Source: Anaeromicrobium sediminis
GTDB taxonomy: Bacteria > Bacillota > Clostridia > Peptostreptococcales > Thermotaleaceae
NCBI RefSeq assembly: GCF_002270055.1
Contig: NZ_NIBG01000019.1
Location: 1,077-65,076, forward strand
DNA length: 64,000 bases
Direction: 5' to 3'
Under the pieces are notes generated by a model that worked only from the letters and a program-made list of their open reading frames with translations, had not been told where the DNA came from and searched no databases. Of the stretch, positions 52,761 to 62,269 are shown piece after piece. The stretch's first letter is position 1. Every line of letters starts with the position of its first letter. The position numbers and the translations under genes are program-made.

Positions 52761-54509
52761 ATGAGAAAAACTAAAATTATCTGTACTATTGGACCAGCTA
52801 GTGAAAAGAAAGAAGTATTAAGAGAGTTAATTGACTGCGGATTAAACGTGGCTAGATTAAACTTCTCCCATGGAGATCATGAAGAGCATAAAGCACGTAT
52901 GGATGCCATAAAGGAATTAAGAGAAGAAACTGGTAAACATGTTGCCATATTATTAGATACTAAAGGACCAGAAATTCGTACAAGAAAGTTTGATAAGCCA
53001 GAAGTTGTATTAGAAGAAGGAAACGAGTTTACAATAACTACTAGGGACTTAGTAGGAAATGAAACTATTGGTAGTGTTACATATGAAGGAATCGCTAATG
53101 ATGTAGTTCCTGGAGATACTATATTAATAGATGATGGACTAATTGGACTTGAAGTATTAAGTATAGAAGGTACAGAAGTTAAATGTTTAATTAAAAATAC
53201 TGGAATCGTTAAGAATAACAAGGGTGTAAACGTACCAGGAGTTAAGATTAAATTACCTGCTATTACTGATAAGGATAGAGCGGATATAATCTTTGGTATA
53301 GAACAGGGAATAGACTTTATTGCAGCATCTTTCGTAAGAAAGGCAGAAGACGTTTTAGCTATTAGAGAAATCTTAGAAGCCCATGGTGGAGAAGACATTC
53401 ACATTATATCTAAGATTGAGAATCAAGAAGGTGTAGATAATATTCAAAAGATAATTGAAGTATCTGATGGAATAATGGTAGCTAGAGGAGATTTAGGAGT
53501 TGAAATTCCAACGGAGCGAATTCCACTAGAACAAAAGAAGATGATTAAAGCTTGTAATGCAGTAGGAAAGCCAGTTATAACTGCAACTCAAATGCTTGAC
53601 TCTATGATGAGAAACCCAAGACCAACAAGAGCAGAAGTTACAGATGTTGCCAATGCTATCTTTGATGGTACTGACGCAATCATGTTATCTGGAGAAACTG
53701 CTGCAGGTAAATACCCGGCTGTTGCTGTACAAACTATGGCAAGAATTGCTGAGAGCGCAGAAAACTCATTAGACTACGAAGCAATTTTAAGAGAAAAGAC
53801 TGTAGGAAAAGAAAAGAGTACTACAGACGCAGTGAGTCATGCATCTTGTAATACTGCTCAAGATTTAGGAGCTAAGGCTATTATCACTGCCACTTCTTCA
53901 GGATATACTGCAAGAATGGTATCTAAGTTTAGACCAAAGGCACCTGTTGTAGTTACTACTACTTCTGATAGAGTAGCTAGAAAAATGGCAGTTACAAGAG
54001 GTACTTATCCAGTATTAGCATCCCATGGAAATTCTACTGATGAGGTATTTGATTTATCAGTAAAGAAAGCTGTAGAAGCTGGATTTGTAAAGAGTGGAGA
54101 TTTAGTAGTAATCACTGCAGGAGTTCCAGTTGGAGTTTCAGGAAGCACTAATACTATAAAAGTACACGTTGTAGGAGATGTAGTAGTTAAAGGAACTGGA
54201 CTTGGACAAAAATCTGCAAAGGGAAAAGTTTGCATTGCTAATAATGTGAAAGACGCAGAGGAAAAATTCCAAGATGGAGATATCCTAGTAACAGTTGCTA
54301 CTGATAAGGATATGGTTCCATTCATGGAAAGATCTTCTGGAGTAATTGCTGAAGAAGGTGGATTAACTTCTCACGCAGCAGTTGTAGGGTTAAACATTAA
54401 CAAACCAGTAATTGTTGGTGCTGCTAATGCTACTACAACTTTAAAAGATGGAGATATGATAAATCTAGATACAGCTACTGGAGCGATTTACAGAACTAGT
54501 TCATTATAG
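52761..54509 (+). CDS. pyk: Pyruvate kinase with C-terminal PEP-utiliser domain
   Basis: 582 residues, about 110 longer than E. coli PykF. The barrel and effector domains (ARLNFSHGDHEEH, MVARGDLGVEIP, ATQMLDSMMRNPRPTRAE) cover ~1-470. The extra C-terminal domain (~480-582) has GGLTSHAAVVGLNINKPVIVG, the phosphohistidine-domain motif of PEP synthase and enzyme I. This extension is known in Bacillus pyruvate kinases. The ATG at 52761 follows GGAGGAAG; an upstream in-frame ATG at 52746 lies before that site. Confidence 0.97.
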   Translation: MRKTKIICTIGPASEKKEVLRELIDCGLNVARLNFSHGDHEEHKARMDAIKELREETGKHVAILLDTKGPEIRTRKFDKPEVVLEEGNEFTITTRDLVGNETIGSVTYEGIANDVVPGDTILIDDGLIGLEVLSIEGTEVKCLIKNTGIVKNNKGVNVPGVKIKLPAITDKDRADIIFGIEQGIDFIAASFVRKAEDVLAIREILEAHGGEDIHIISKIENQEGVDNIQKIIEVSDGIMVARGDLGVEIPTERIPLEQKKMIKACNAVGKPVITATQMLDSMMRNPRPTRAEVTDVANAIFDGTDAIMLSGETAAGKYPAVAVQTMARIAESAENSLDYEAILREKTVGKEKSTTDAVSHASCNTAQDLGAKAIITATSSGYTARMVSKFRPKAPVVVTTTSDRVARKMAVTRGTYPVLASHGNSTDEVFDLSVKKAVEAGFVKSGDLVVITAGVPVGVSGSTNTIKVHVVGDVVVKGTGLGQKSAKGKVCIANNVKDAEEKFQDGDILVTVATDKDMVPFMERSSGVIAEEGGLTSHAAVVGLNINKPVIVGAANATTTLKDGDMINLDTATGAIYRTSSL

Positions 54510-54524
54510 ACTGTATGAAATAAT

Positions 54525-54564
54525 AATCAATCAGCTAGACTTAAAGTTAGGCTGATTGATTTTG
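54525..54564 (+). terminator. Terminator of pfkA-pyk
   Basis: AATCAATCAGC (54525-54535) pairs with GCTGATTGATT (54551-54561), with further pairing toward the loop, followed by TTTG. A promoter candidate TTGTAT-17-TACAAT (54562-54590) for the next gene starts at its edge. Confidence 0.85.
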
Positions 54565-54664
54565 TATTATTAGGTTGTTTTTGTTACAATAAATTTAGTC
54601 CATAAATCTCTATATATATAATATATGGTAAAATTTAATGTAATAGTTGAAAGGGGACCTATTT

Positions 54665-55090
54665 ATGTACAAAAGTGAAGGTTTCGTAAGAGTTAGATAT
54701 GAAGAGACAGATCAAATGGGAGTAGGTTACAATGGAAACTACTTTACTTGGTTTGAAGTAGGTAGAAATGAATTTTTCAGATCATTAGGATATACTTATA
54801 AGGACTTGGAACAATCAGGAGTTATATTGCCTGTAATAGAAGCTAATTGTAAATATATTCACGCAGCTAAATATGATGATGAACTTGGAATAGAAACTAG
54901 AATCAGTATGCTAAAGGGTGTAAGACTAAAATTTGAGTATAATGTAATTAGAAAAGCAGATAGGGTAATTTTAGCTAAAGGATTTACTACTCATGCTTTT
55001 GTAAATAGAGATTTAAAACCACTTAATTTTAAGAAAGCGAACCCAGAAATTTGGAATTTACTAAATGATAAAGTTGCAAAGGTGGAATAA
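54665..55090 (+). CDS. 4-hydroxybenzoyl-CoA thioesterase-like (YbgC/FadM type) hot-dog thioesterase
   Basis: 141 residues with the hot-dog fold signature VRYEETDQMGVGYNGNYFTWFEVGRNEFFRSLG (listed here in part as YEETDQMGVGY and FEVGRNEF). It would hydrolyse acyl-CoA thioesters. The ATG at 54665 follows AAAGGGG. The fxsA gene begins 2 nt after its stop. Confidence 0.9.
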   Translation: MYKSEGFVRVRYEETDQMGVGYNGNYFTWFEVGRNEFFRSLGYTYKDLEQSGVILPVIEANCKYIHAAKYDDELGIETRISMLKGVRLKFEYNVIRKADRVILAKGFTTHAFVNRDLKPLNFKKANPEIWNLLNDKVAKVE

Positions 55091-55092
55091 AT

Positions 55093-55479
55093 ATGTTGCT
55101 TAGGTTAATAATATTATTTACAACAGTACCTCTATTAGAACTGACCCTATTATTAAAACTAAATACGAAAATCGGTTTTATGCCAACTATTAGTATAGTT
55201 TTAATAACAGGTGTAGTTGGAGCTTATCTTGCTAAATCTCAAGGTCGTGATATTATCATGAAAATTAGATTTGATATAAGTCAGGGGCGAATGCCTGCCA
55301 ATGAACTTATTAATGGTCTATGTGTATTAGTAGGAGGTGCCATGCTCCTTACACCAGGTATAATTACTGATGGTCTAGGGTTTATATTAGTCATACCTAT
55401 GACTAGGGAAATCATTAAAATTGCTTTAAAGAAGAGAATTGAAAATATGATAGATGACGGAAGAATAAATTTTTATTAA
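55093..55479 (+). CDS. fxsA: FxsA family membrane protein
   Basis: 128 residues. Three hydrophobic segments (about 3-22, 28-47 and 75-100) and the FxsA-type features (VPLLELTLLLKL, GVVGAYLAKSQG, LVGGAMLLTPGIITDGLGF). FxsA of E. coli suppresses phage F exclusion when overproduced; the normal function is unknown. Translationally close to the thioesterase gene. Confidence 0.9.
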   Translation: MLLRLIILFTTVPLLELTLLLKLNTKIGFMPTISIVLITGVVGAYLAKSQGRDIIMKIRFDISQGRMPANELINGLCVLVGGAMLLTPGIITDGLGFILVIPMTREIIKIALKKRIENMIDDGRINFY

Positions 55480-55577
55480 GAAATATAGAAAAAACAGTAT
55501 AAAATGAAAAAAAAAGTATTATAATTGTAATAAGCTTTTGAAAAGTATGAGTAACTGATTCTACTCTCAACACAGAA

Positions 55578-55611
55578 AATAAGGACCCACCGGGGGTCCT
55601 TATTTTTTTAG
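55578..55611 (+). terminator. Terminator of the thioesterase-fxsA pair
   Basis: AATAAGGACCC (55578-55588) pairs with GGGTCCTTATT (55594-55604), followed by TTTTTT. Confidence 0.93.
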
Positions 55612-55687
55612 GTTATTATAGATTTGCCATTTGAAAATCAAATATATACAAAAATTTCTTTGTCAATTAAAGACTTTGTTGTATCTG

Positions 55688-55760
55688 GTTTAGAGTTAAG
55701 AGTTTAGGGTTAAGCGTTTGAAAAAACAAACCCAAAACCCTAAACCCTAAACTCTGAACC
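55688..55760. repeat. Hairpin repeat element C, copy 3
   Basis: A long imperfect hairpin: TAGAGTT, AGTTTAGGGTT and GTTTG on the left pair with CAAAC, AAACCCTAAAC and AAACTCT on the right around a run of A. Direct TTTAGGGTT-type repeats lie within each arm. The rest of the stretch 55605-55938 is AT-rich and shows no gene. Confidence 0.6.
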
Positions 55761-55938
55761 TTATGAAACTTTAGTACATTTTTTCATAAAACTAAATGTG
55801 TAGATTAAGTTTTTAACTCAAAAATTTATAGATACATAACATTAAAACTACATTAAAAATTATGTAAATATTTAGAAAAAGCATGGCTATATGGTAAAAT
55901 ATTCAATGTGTAGTAGAACTAGAGGAAGGGGTTTTAGA

Positions 55939-57174
55939 ATGTTTAGGAAAAAGAAGCTACTAACAATTGCAGTTATTGCAGTAGTAGTTGGTTTAGTAGG
56001 CATGGGAACTGTAGTAGCAACAAAGAAAAATAATGAGGGAAAGGGTATGGGAGTTTCAACAGTAGAGATAAAAAAACAAAATATTGAATCTCATATACAG
56101 GCAACTGGGAAGATACAATCTATGGATAAGAGAGATATAGTATCTGATGTGGAAGAAAAAATGGAGAAGATGTATGTAAAAAAGGGTGATATAGTAGAAA
56201 AGGGTCAAATCCTTATGGAGTTAGAAAAAACCCATATAAATTACAAAATAAAAGAAGCTAACATGAAACTAGATATAGCTTATAAAACTTTAGAACAATT
56301 AAAATCAGATTTAAATGTGAGTCTTAAAAATACAGAAATAAAATATAATGATGCTAAAATTAATCATGAAAGAAATGAAAAGCTATATGCAGCTAGAGGT
56401 CTTAGCAAAGTAGAATATGATAAATCTAAAGATGAACTAGATACAGCACATAATGACTATGCTTTGATAAAAGAAAAATATGGCAATGGAGAAGATGGAA
56501 GGGACATATTAAAAGAAAAGAAAGAAATAGAATTGCTTAAGGTACAAATTGGAAGATTAGAAGATGATTATAAAAAACACACTATAAGAAGTCCTATTAG
56601 GGGAACTATAGTGGATACTAAAATTTCTGAAAGTGGAATAGTAGAATCACATATACCTTTAATGTTCATTCAAGATGTGGATAATCTAGAAATTGTTACG
56701 GATATTAATGAATATGATGCAGGTAAGGTAGATGTGGGATATGAAGTTGAAATTAAGGGAGATGCCTTTGAAGATAAATCCTATGATGGAGTCATAAAAT
56801 ATGTAGGACCTTTTGCTAAAGAAGTTCAAACGGGACAAGGGAAAGAAAATGTAGTTGAGATTAAGGTGGATATTAAAAATATAGATAAATATTTAAAACC
56901 CGGATTTTCTGCTAAATTAGATATACTGACTAGGAAAAAGGAAAATGCCCTAGTGGTACCTTACGAAACCATATTTACAAAGAGAGATGGTAGTGAGGTA
57001 GTATTTACTGTAATAGATGGAAAAGTTCAAGAAAATACTATAAAAACGGGAATTGAAAGTGACCTGGAAGTGGAAATTATAGGAGACACTATAAAAGAAA
57101 GTGATCAGGTAATTATGAATCCTACTGAAAATATTAAAGTAGGTGAAGAAGTAAATATAGGCGGAGAGATGTAG
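55939..57174 (+). CDS. HlyD/MacA-type efflux adaptor (YknX-like)
   Basis: 411 residues. One membrane segment (~7-27), a lipoyl-like half (DVEEKMEKMYVKKGDIVEKG, interrupted here), a coiled-coil hairpin (~95-205), then RSPIRGTIVDTKISESG and beta-barrel domains. It is the extracellular adaptor of the MacB-type exporter encoded next. In Bacillus, YknXYZ of this make-up protects against the SdpC toxin. ATG at 55939 follows AGAGGAAGGGG. It overlaps the leader of the ATPase gene by 1 nt spacing only, so one operon. Confidence 0.9.
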   Translation: MFRKKKLLTIAVIAVVVGLVGMGTVVATKKNNEGKGMGVSTVEIKKQNIESHIQATGKIQSMDKRDIVSDVEEKMEKMYVKKGDIVEKGQILMELEKTHINYKIKEANMKLDIAYKTLEQLKSDLNVSLKNTEIKYNDAKINHERNEKLYAARGLSKVEYDKSKDELDTAHNDYALIKEKYGNGEDGRDILKEKKEIELLKVQIGRLEDDYKKHTIRSPIRGTIVDTKISESGIVESHIPLMFIQDVDNLEIVTDINEYDAGKVDVGYEVEIKGDAFEDKSYDGVIKYVGPFAKEVQTGQGKENVVEIKVDIKNIDKYLKPGFSAKLDILTRKKENALVVPYETIFTKRDGSEVVFTVIDGKVQENTIKTGIESDLEVEIIGDTIKESDQVIMNPTENIKVGEEVNIGGEM

Positions 57175-57175
57175 T

Positions 57176-57889
57176 ATGATTAAGATTAAAAATTTAAAAA
57201 AGATCTATAATACGGGAAGCGTTTCTGTGGAGGCACTAAAAAATGTAGATATAGATGTGAAGCCTGAAGAATTTGTATCCATAATGGGTCCATCGGGATC
57301 TGGAAAATCTACTTTGATGAACATATTAGGATGTTTAGATAAGCCAAGTGATGGAAAATACCTGCTAGATGGATATGAAATAGATTCTCTAAATGACGGA
57401 GATTTGGCTACTATAAGGAATAAAAAAATTGGATTTGTGTTTCAATCCTTTAATTTATTACCACGTATATCGGCCCTAAAAAATGTGGAATTACCTATGA
57501 TGTATGCAGGAATTTCCCCAAAGGAAAGAAAAGAACGTGCCATAAATGCCCTAGAGAGAGTTGGCCTTGGAGATAGGGTACATCACAAATCTAATGAACT
57601 ATCCGGAGGACAAAGACAACGTGTTGCCATAGCTAGAGCACTAGTAAATGATCCTGCCATAATACTAGCTGATGAGCCTACAGGGAACTTAGATACTAAA
57701 TCAGGGGACGAAGTAATGGGGATATTTCAGCAATTAAATAATGAAGGGGTAACTATTGTTATGGTAACCCATGAACCTGAAATAGCTGAGCATACAAAGA
57801 GAGTTATAACTTTTAGAGATGGTGAGCTTATAGAAGATAAGCCAGTGGAAGATAGAAAAATAATATCTTTAGAAGTTGCAAAGGAATAG
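57176..57889 (+). CDS. ABC transporter ATPase, MacB/LolD/YknY type
   Basis: 237 residues. Walker [10 protein letters not shown], signature [12 protein letters not shown] and Walker B with [11 protein letters not shown] place it in the MacB/LolD/FtsE group that works with FtsX-like permeases. It powers the transporter formed with the adaptor and permease on either side. The permease gene follows after 10 nt. Confidence 0.96.
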   Translation: MIKIKNLKKIYNTGSVSVEALKNVDIDVKPEEFVSIMGPSGSGKSTLMNILGCLDKPSDGKYLLDGYEIDSLNDGDLATIRNKKIGFVFQSFNLLPRISALKNVELPMMYAGISPKERKERAINALERVGLGDRVHHKSNELSGGQRQRVAIARALVNDPAIILADEPTGNLDTKSGDEVMGIFQQLNNEGVTIVMVTHEPEIAEHTKRVITFRDGELIEDKPVEDRKIISLEVAKE

Positions 57890-57899
57890 AGGTGTTTAA

Positions 57900-59117
57900 A
57901 TGAACTTTTTAGAGAGTATAAAGGTGGCCATAGGAGCCATCTGGGTAAATAAATTGCGTTCATTACTTACTATGCTTGGTATCATTATAGGGATATCTTC
58001 TGTAATTACGGTAGTAACCTTAGGAGAAGGAAGTCAAAGTGCCATAGACCAAGAATTTGAAAAGTTTGGAGCAGGTAGAGCCTACATTGGAACTAATTGG
58101 AGAGAAAATCCTACGAGGAAGGATAGACTTACCCATAGTGATGTAGAGGCAATAAAAAGGGCCTTTGATGATAAGTTATTGGCCATAATACCTAGTGTGA
58201 GTGAAGAGGGCAAGGTAAAATCTAAAAGCGACCTAATAAGCGTAAGATTAGTAGGAGCCCATGAGGATTATGACAAGATAGAGAGAAATGAACTTATAAA
58301 GGGTAGATACATAACAGAGAGTGATGTTAAATCTAAAAGATCAATTGCCATAATAGATGAAAAGGCGGCTCTTGACATATTTGGAAGAACTAATGTATTA
58401 GGAGAAAGTATAAATGTGGATATGGGATATACTAATGGGTCTTTTATTATAGTAGGGTTGTTTGAAGAACCAAAGAGTACCTTAGGAGACTTAGGAGGAG
58501 GAAACAATGCCTATAAAATGTATGTTCCCATAAGTACACTAGAAAAAATGATTGGTATGGGTGAGACCATATGGGGTATTGAGTTGAATATAAAAAATGG
58601 TATAAATGCAAGAAAAGCTACAGATCAGATGATTAAATTGTTAGAGAGAAGACATTCTAATGTGGGAGATAAAAAATATAGGGCTTATACGGCAGAAGGA
58701 GAAATGGAATCTATCAATAAGGTTACAGGTATAGTAAGAACTGTTGTAGGAGCCATAGCAGCCATATCATTAGTAGTTGGTGGTATTGGAGTTATGAATA
58801 TAATGCTTGTTTCCGTAACGGAAAGAACTAGAGAAATAGGAATTAGGAAGGCCATAGGAGCAAAGAGAAAGGATATACTATTACAATTCCTAGTAGAATC
58901 CGTTATAATATCTGCAATAGGTGGGATAATAGGTACTGGAATAGGAGTGGGAATATCCTTTGGTATAGCTAAGTTTATTAAAATACCGCCTAGCGTATCA
59001 CCACTAACCATAATTATTGCTTGGACATTCTCTGGCGGAATAGGTATAATATCAGGAATATATCCAGCTAATAAAGCATCTAAATTAGATCCAATAGAAG
59101 CACTAAGATATGAATAG
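57900..59117 (+). CDS. MacB/YknZ-type ABC transporter permease
   Basis: 405 residues. One N-terminal helix (~17-40, LLTMLGIIIGISSVITVVTLG, shown in part), a large extracellular MacB-like domain (~45-270), and three C-terminal helices (about 280-395) with the FtsX/MacB features SVTERTREIGIRKAIGA and SGIYPANKASKLDPIEALRYE. It completes the tripartite exporter. The substrate is unknown. Confidence 0.94.
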   Translation: MNFLESIKVAIGAIWVNKLRSLLTMLGIIIGISSVITVVTLGEGSQSAIDQEFEKFGAGRAYIGTNWRENPTRKDRLTHSDVEAIKRAFDDKLLAIIPSVSEEGKVKSKSDLISVRLVGAHEDYDKIERNELIKGRYITESDVKSKRSIAIIDEKAALDIFGRTNVLGESINVDMGYTNGSFIIVGLFEEPKSTLGDLGGGNNAYKMYVPISTLEKMIGMGETIWGIELNIKNGINARKATDQMIKLLERRHSNVGDKKYRAYTAEGEMESINKVTGIVRTVVGAIAAISLVVGGIGVMNIMLVSVTERTREIGIRKAIGAKRKDILLQFLVESVIISAIGGIIGTGIGVGISFGIAKFIKIPPSVSPLTIIIAWTFSGGIGIISGIYPANKASKLDPIEALRYE

Positions 59118-59151
59118 AAATACTAAAAAAATAATGCATGATTAAGATTAA

Positions 59152-59198
59152 AAGTCTTGGTTAATTCTAAAATAGAATTAGTCCAAGGCTTTTTTTTA
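59152..59198 (+). terminator. Terminator of the exporter operon
   Basis: AAGTCTTGG (59152-59160) pairs with CCAAGGCTT (59183-59191), extended inward by AATTCTA/TAGAATT, then a T-run. Element B copy 3 starts in that T-run. Confidence 0.9.
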
Positions 59199-59366
59199 CT
59201 TACTAAGGAAATTATAAATTTTAAAAACTGTGGATAAGTAAAAAAATCAAGGGGGTGTGGGGGAACATCCCATGCCTCTTTAAAGGAGGGTGTTCAGATT
59301 GCGATAGCAATCGTCGAAGGGAACCATAGGGTTCCATAACGAAGCATACGGAGTATGCCTTTTTTA
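59191..59366 (+). repeat. Structured repeat element B, copy 3
   Basis: Outer stem TTTTTTACTTA (59192-59202) pairs with TAAGTAAAAAA (59235-59245). Next come a GGGGGA/TCCC hairpin, CCTCTTTAAAGGAGG, GATTGC/GCAATC (59297-59312), GGAACC/GGTTCC, GCATAC/GTATGC (59344-59358) and a T-run. The GATTGC hairpin replaces GCAAC/GTTGC of the other copies at the same place. The following stretch 59367-59716 shows no gene. It holds a small hairpin CTATAACT/AGTTATAG (59509-59526) and a stray AAGGAGG at about 59639 without a frame behind it. Confidence 0.75.
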
Positions 59367-59716
59367 TAACTCATATCTCTAAGAAAAATCTGTCTAAAAA
59401 TTAAAATACTTAATATCTATAACATTCCTTTACTTTTAAACTTCAAAACACTAGAAAATTCCCTAAACTAGCTTCATTTAATATTAAGTATTTTCAACTG
59501 TTTAGTCCCTATAACTTTAGTTATAGAGTGCTAATATTACTTTTTTATAACCAGAAATGTTATAATTTAATACCTATGACAGATTTAAATTATTATGAAT
59601 ATATGATAATTTTAGATTACATAAAAAATCAAATTAAAAAGGAGGCCAATTACTAAATAAAATAATTAATTAACAGAAAAACAATTAATATACATATTGA
59701 TTAAAGGAGAGATAAA

Positions 59717-60856
59717 ATGTTACGCAAAAATTTGATACTATCTTGTTTATTAATTCTAAGTATGCTTTTATCCGTTGGATGCCAAAATGCAAGTGCCTCT
59801 AACGAGGAAAATGGGGTATCCATAGAAGATGGTCCAAAATATTATTTCCCTCACGAAGGGGTGGAACATGAAGGAACTTGGCTTCAATGGCCTCATAATA
59901 ACACATATAAAGGCGCCCGCGGAGCCTATGAAGAAATTTGGATTGAAATGACAAGAGGTCTAGTAAAGGGAGAAAATGTACATCTTATAGTTTACGATGA
60001 AAATGAAAAGGAACATGTTAAAAACATATTGGAAGAAGAAAATATTGATATGAGTAAAGTGGATTTCTACGTTTTCCCTACAGATGATGTGTGGGTGAGA
60101 GATAATGGACCTATATTTGTATATGATGAGGAAGGTAATCTAGTAATTGAGAATTGGGAATTTAATGGATGGGGAAATAAGGCTCCTTATAACAAGGATA
60201 ATCAAATACCAACAAAGGTAAGTGACGCAATAGGTATTCCTAAAATAGATATTGATATGGTAATGGAAGGTGGAGCCCTTGAATTAGATGGGAATGGAAC
60301 GGTTATTTCCACATTAAGCTGTGTGAACAATGATAACAGAACTAAGAACTTTACTATTGAAGAAATAGAAGCATATCTAACTAAGTATTATGGAGTGACT
60401 AATTTTATATGGTTAGATGGAGTAGCTGGTATGGATATTACTGATAATCACATAGATGGAATGATAAAGTTCTTTGATGATAAAACTATAATAGCAGCTT
60501 CAGAATTTGACTTAGACCCTTCTGATTTGTCAGATGATGATGATGCAAAAAAACTATTAACAGCTAAAAATATTAATGGAGAACCTTATGAATTCGTGTT
60601 TCTACCTGAAACTAAAGAAAATGTTGTAGAAGTTGATGGTGAATGGATAAAGGGAGCTTATTTGAACTTCTATGTAGGCAACAAAGTAGTTTTAGTTCCA
60701 AACTATGATGACGAAAATGACGAAGTTGCAAACAAAATCCTTCAGGATTTATACACTGACAAAGAAGTAATAGGAATTGACGTAAGGGATTTATATGCTG
60801 ATGGCGGAATGATACACTGTGTTACACAACAGCAACCTATAGCAAAGTTAAAATAA
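59717..60856 (+). CDS. Lipoprotein agmatine deiminase / peptidyl-arginine-deiminase-family enzyme
   Basis: 379 residues. A signal peptide ends in a lipobox LSVGC (Cys22), so the enzyme should be anchored outside the cell. The body is of the agmatine deiminase family: DDVWVRDNGPIFV, FNGWGNKAPYNKD, MVMEGGALELDGNG, TDNHIDGM (His) and GGMIHCVTQQ with the catalytic Cys368. The family converts agmatine to N-carbamoylputrescine and ammonia. Cytosolic enzymes lack a signal peptide. No putrescine carbamoyltransferase or carbamate kinase is nearby. It has its own ribosome site (AAAGGAGAG) and terminator. Confidence 0.9.
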   Translation: MLRKNLILSCLLILSMLLSVGCQNASASNEENGVSIEDGPKYYFPHEGVEHEGTWLQWPHNNTYKGARGAYEEIWIEMTRGLVKGENVHLIVYDENEKEHVKNILEEENIDMSKVDFYVFPTDDVWVRDNGPIFVYDEEGNLVIENWEFNGWGNKAPYNKDNQIPTKVSDAIGIPKIDIDMVMEGGALELDGNGTVISTLSCVNNDNRTKNFTIEEIEAYLTKYYGVTNFIWLDGVAGMDITDNHIDGMIKFFDDKTIIAASEFDLDPSDLSDDDDAKKLLTAKNINGEPYEFVFLPETKENVVEVDGEWIKGAYLNFYVGNKVVLVPNYDDENDEVANKILQDLYTDKEVIGIDVRDLYADGGMIHCVTQQQPIAKLK

Positions 60857-60873
60857 TATGTAAAAATTGATTG

Positions 60874-60932
60874 ATTCACCCCTATATGATACAACATCTC
60901 TTATGTAAAGGATTATAGGGGTGAATTTTTTT
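60874..60932 (+). terminator. Terminator of the agmatine deiminase homologue
   Basis: ATTCACCCCTATA (60874-60886) pairs perfectly with TATAGGGGTGAAT (60914-60926) around a 27-nt loop, followed by a T-run. Confidence 0.88.
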
Positions 60933-61033
60933 GCAATGTACTCTTCATATATAATATAGTTTTAACAGTTTTTTTACAATTGATTAGTGGAGATTTCCAA
61001 TGATAAATAAATTTTAAAAGGGAGATGAGTACA

Positions 61034-62128
61034 GTGACGGACGGCAGGTTATTTATGGATGTGTTAACAAATGATTACGATAAATATATTGAAAGAGAGT
61101 ATAAAGATAGAAAAAAAACCTTTGATTTTGTTAGAGGACTAGCAGTGTTTTTTATGATTACAGTTCATGTGTTAATGGTTTATTCTACTAACAGTGTTCA
61201 AAACTCTCTATTTGGTGAAGTTATTGACTTTTTGGGCGGTCCACCAGCAGCTCCTACTTTTATGTTTTTAATGGGCGTTTTTTATATTCTATCTTCAAAA
61301 TCCAATAGTCTAGAAGCTGGAATCAAAAAAGGTGTTAAGCTACTGCTATTAGGATATTTATTGAGTTTTTTAAGATATGACTTACTTATTCTTTTAGAAG
61401 GTACTTTTACTCAAATAGATTTTTTTAGTGCTAATAATCTAGTTACTCTTTGGGAAGTTGATATTCTTCTGTTTGCAGGTTGGGCATACATTCTCATGAG
61501 TTTAATTAGATTTTCCTTTAAAAAACCTATCTGGTGGCTAATAATCGCCATAGGTGTTATGATAGTTAGTCCATTTTTATGGGGTATATCGTCAAATGTA
61601 AAGATCGTAGATTGGATTCTTAATTATCTTTGGGGTGCTGGAGAGGATGTGTATTTTCCCATATTTGGATGGCTATGTTATCCCTTAATAGGTATGATAT
61701 TTGGAGTATTTATGAAAGCTTCTTCTGATATTGAGATTCTATTTAAATCACTCTTTAAACTAGGGTTAGCTCTGTTATTAGTTGGAAGTATTATAACTGC
61801 TACTGATTTTAATTTCCATATAGGAGACTATTATAGAAGTGGACCTGGTTCAATGATTTGGATGATTGGATTCGTTTTCACTTGGTTATGGTTAAACAAT
61901 AAAGTCATTAAGAATATAAGAGAAAACAGACTTTTTAATATAATTTATTATTGGGGCAAAGAAACTACTTCAATATATTTTATCCACTGGATTCTAATTA
62001 TGTGGGCAACCATAATATTTGGATATGAAACTCAGGGATATATGGGAACTATTTTGTTGATGGCATTAATATTGTTAGAAACTTACTTCTTATCTAAGAT
62101 ATATGGCTGTATAAAACTTTGTAATTAA
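61034..62128 (+). CDS. Polytopic membrane protein, HGSNAT/DUF1624-like acyltransferase
   Basis: 364 residues with about ten hydrophobic segments. The first carries FDFVRGLAVFFMITVHV, which resembles the start of heparan-alpha-glucosaminide N-acetyltransferase-like and YeiB-like proteins (catalytic-type His in the first helix). GGPPAAPTFMFLMGVF follows. These proteins are thought to move acyl groups across or at the membrane; the substrate here is unknown. GTG at 61034 is preferred because GGGAG lies 9 nt upstream; ATG at 61025 abuts that site. Confidence 0.65.
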   Translation: MTDGRLFMDVLTNDYDKYIEREYKDRKKTFDFVRGLAVFFMITVHVLMVYSTNSVQNSLFGEVIDFLGGPPAAPTFMFLMGVFYILSSKSNSLEAGIKKGVKLLLLGYLLSFLRYDLLILLEGTFTQIDFFSANNLVTLWEVDILLFAGWAYILMSLIRFSFKKPIWWLIIAIGVMIVSPFLWGISSNVKIVDWILNYLWGAGEDVYFPIFGWLCYPLIGMIFGVFMKASSDIEILFKSLFKLGLALLLVGSIITATDFNFHIGDYYRSGPGSMIWMIGFVFTWLWLNNKVIKNIRENRLFNIIYYWGKETTSIYFIHWILIMWATIIFGYETQGYMGTILLMALILLETYFLSKIYGCIKLCN

Positions 62129-62213
62129 AGGATTAAACATAAATTTTCATAAATTACATAGTTCCTATATTTATAAAAACTTATAGATCAAGTTATTAGG
62201 ATAATATTTTTCT

Positions 62214-62259
62214 ATAAAAAAGCTGTGGGGTTAATCAATTTAGTGATTTCCCCACAGCT
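62214..62259 (-). terminator. Terminator of the GerMN gene
   Basis: AGCTGTGGGG (62221-62230) pairs with CCCCACAGCT (62250-62259). On the minus strand the stem runs into TTTTTAT, as expected for the gene at 62270. Confidence 0.88.
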
Positions 62260-62269
62260 CTCTAATTTA

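Noticed and set aside
59367-59716. Remnant gene between element B copy 3 and the deiminase gene
   Set aside because: A ribosome-site-like AAGGAGG at about 59639 is followed at once by stop codons, and no frame on either strand resembles a protein.
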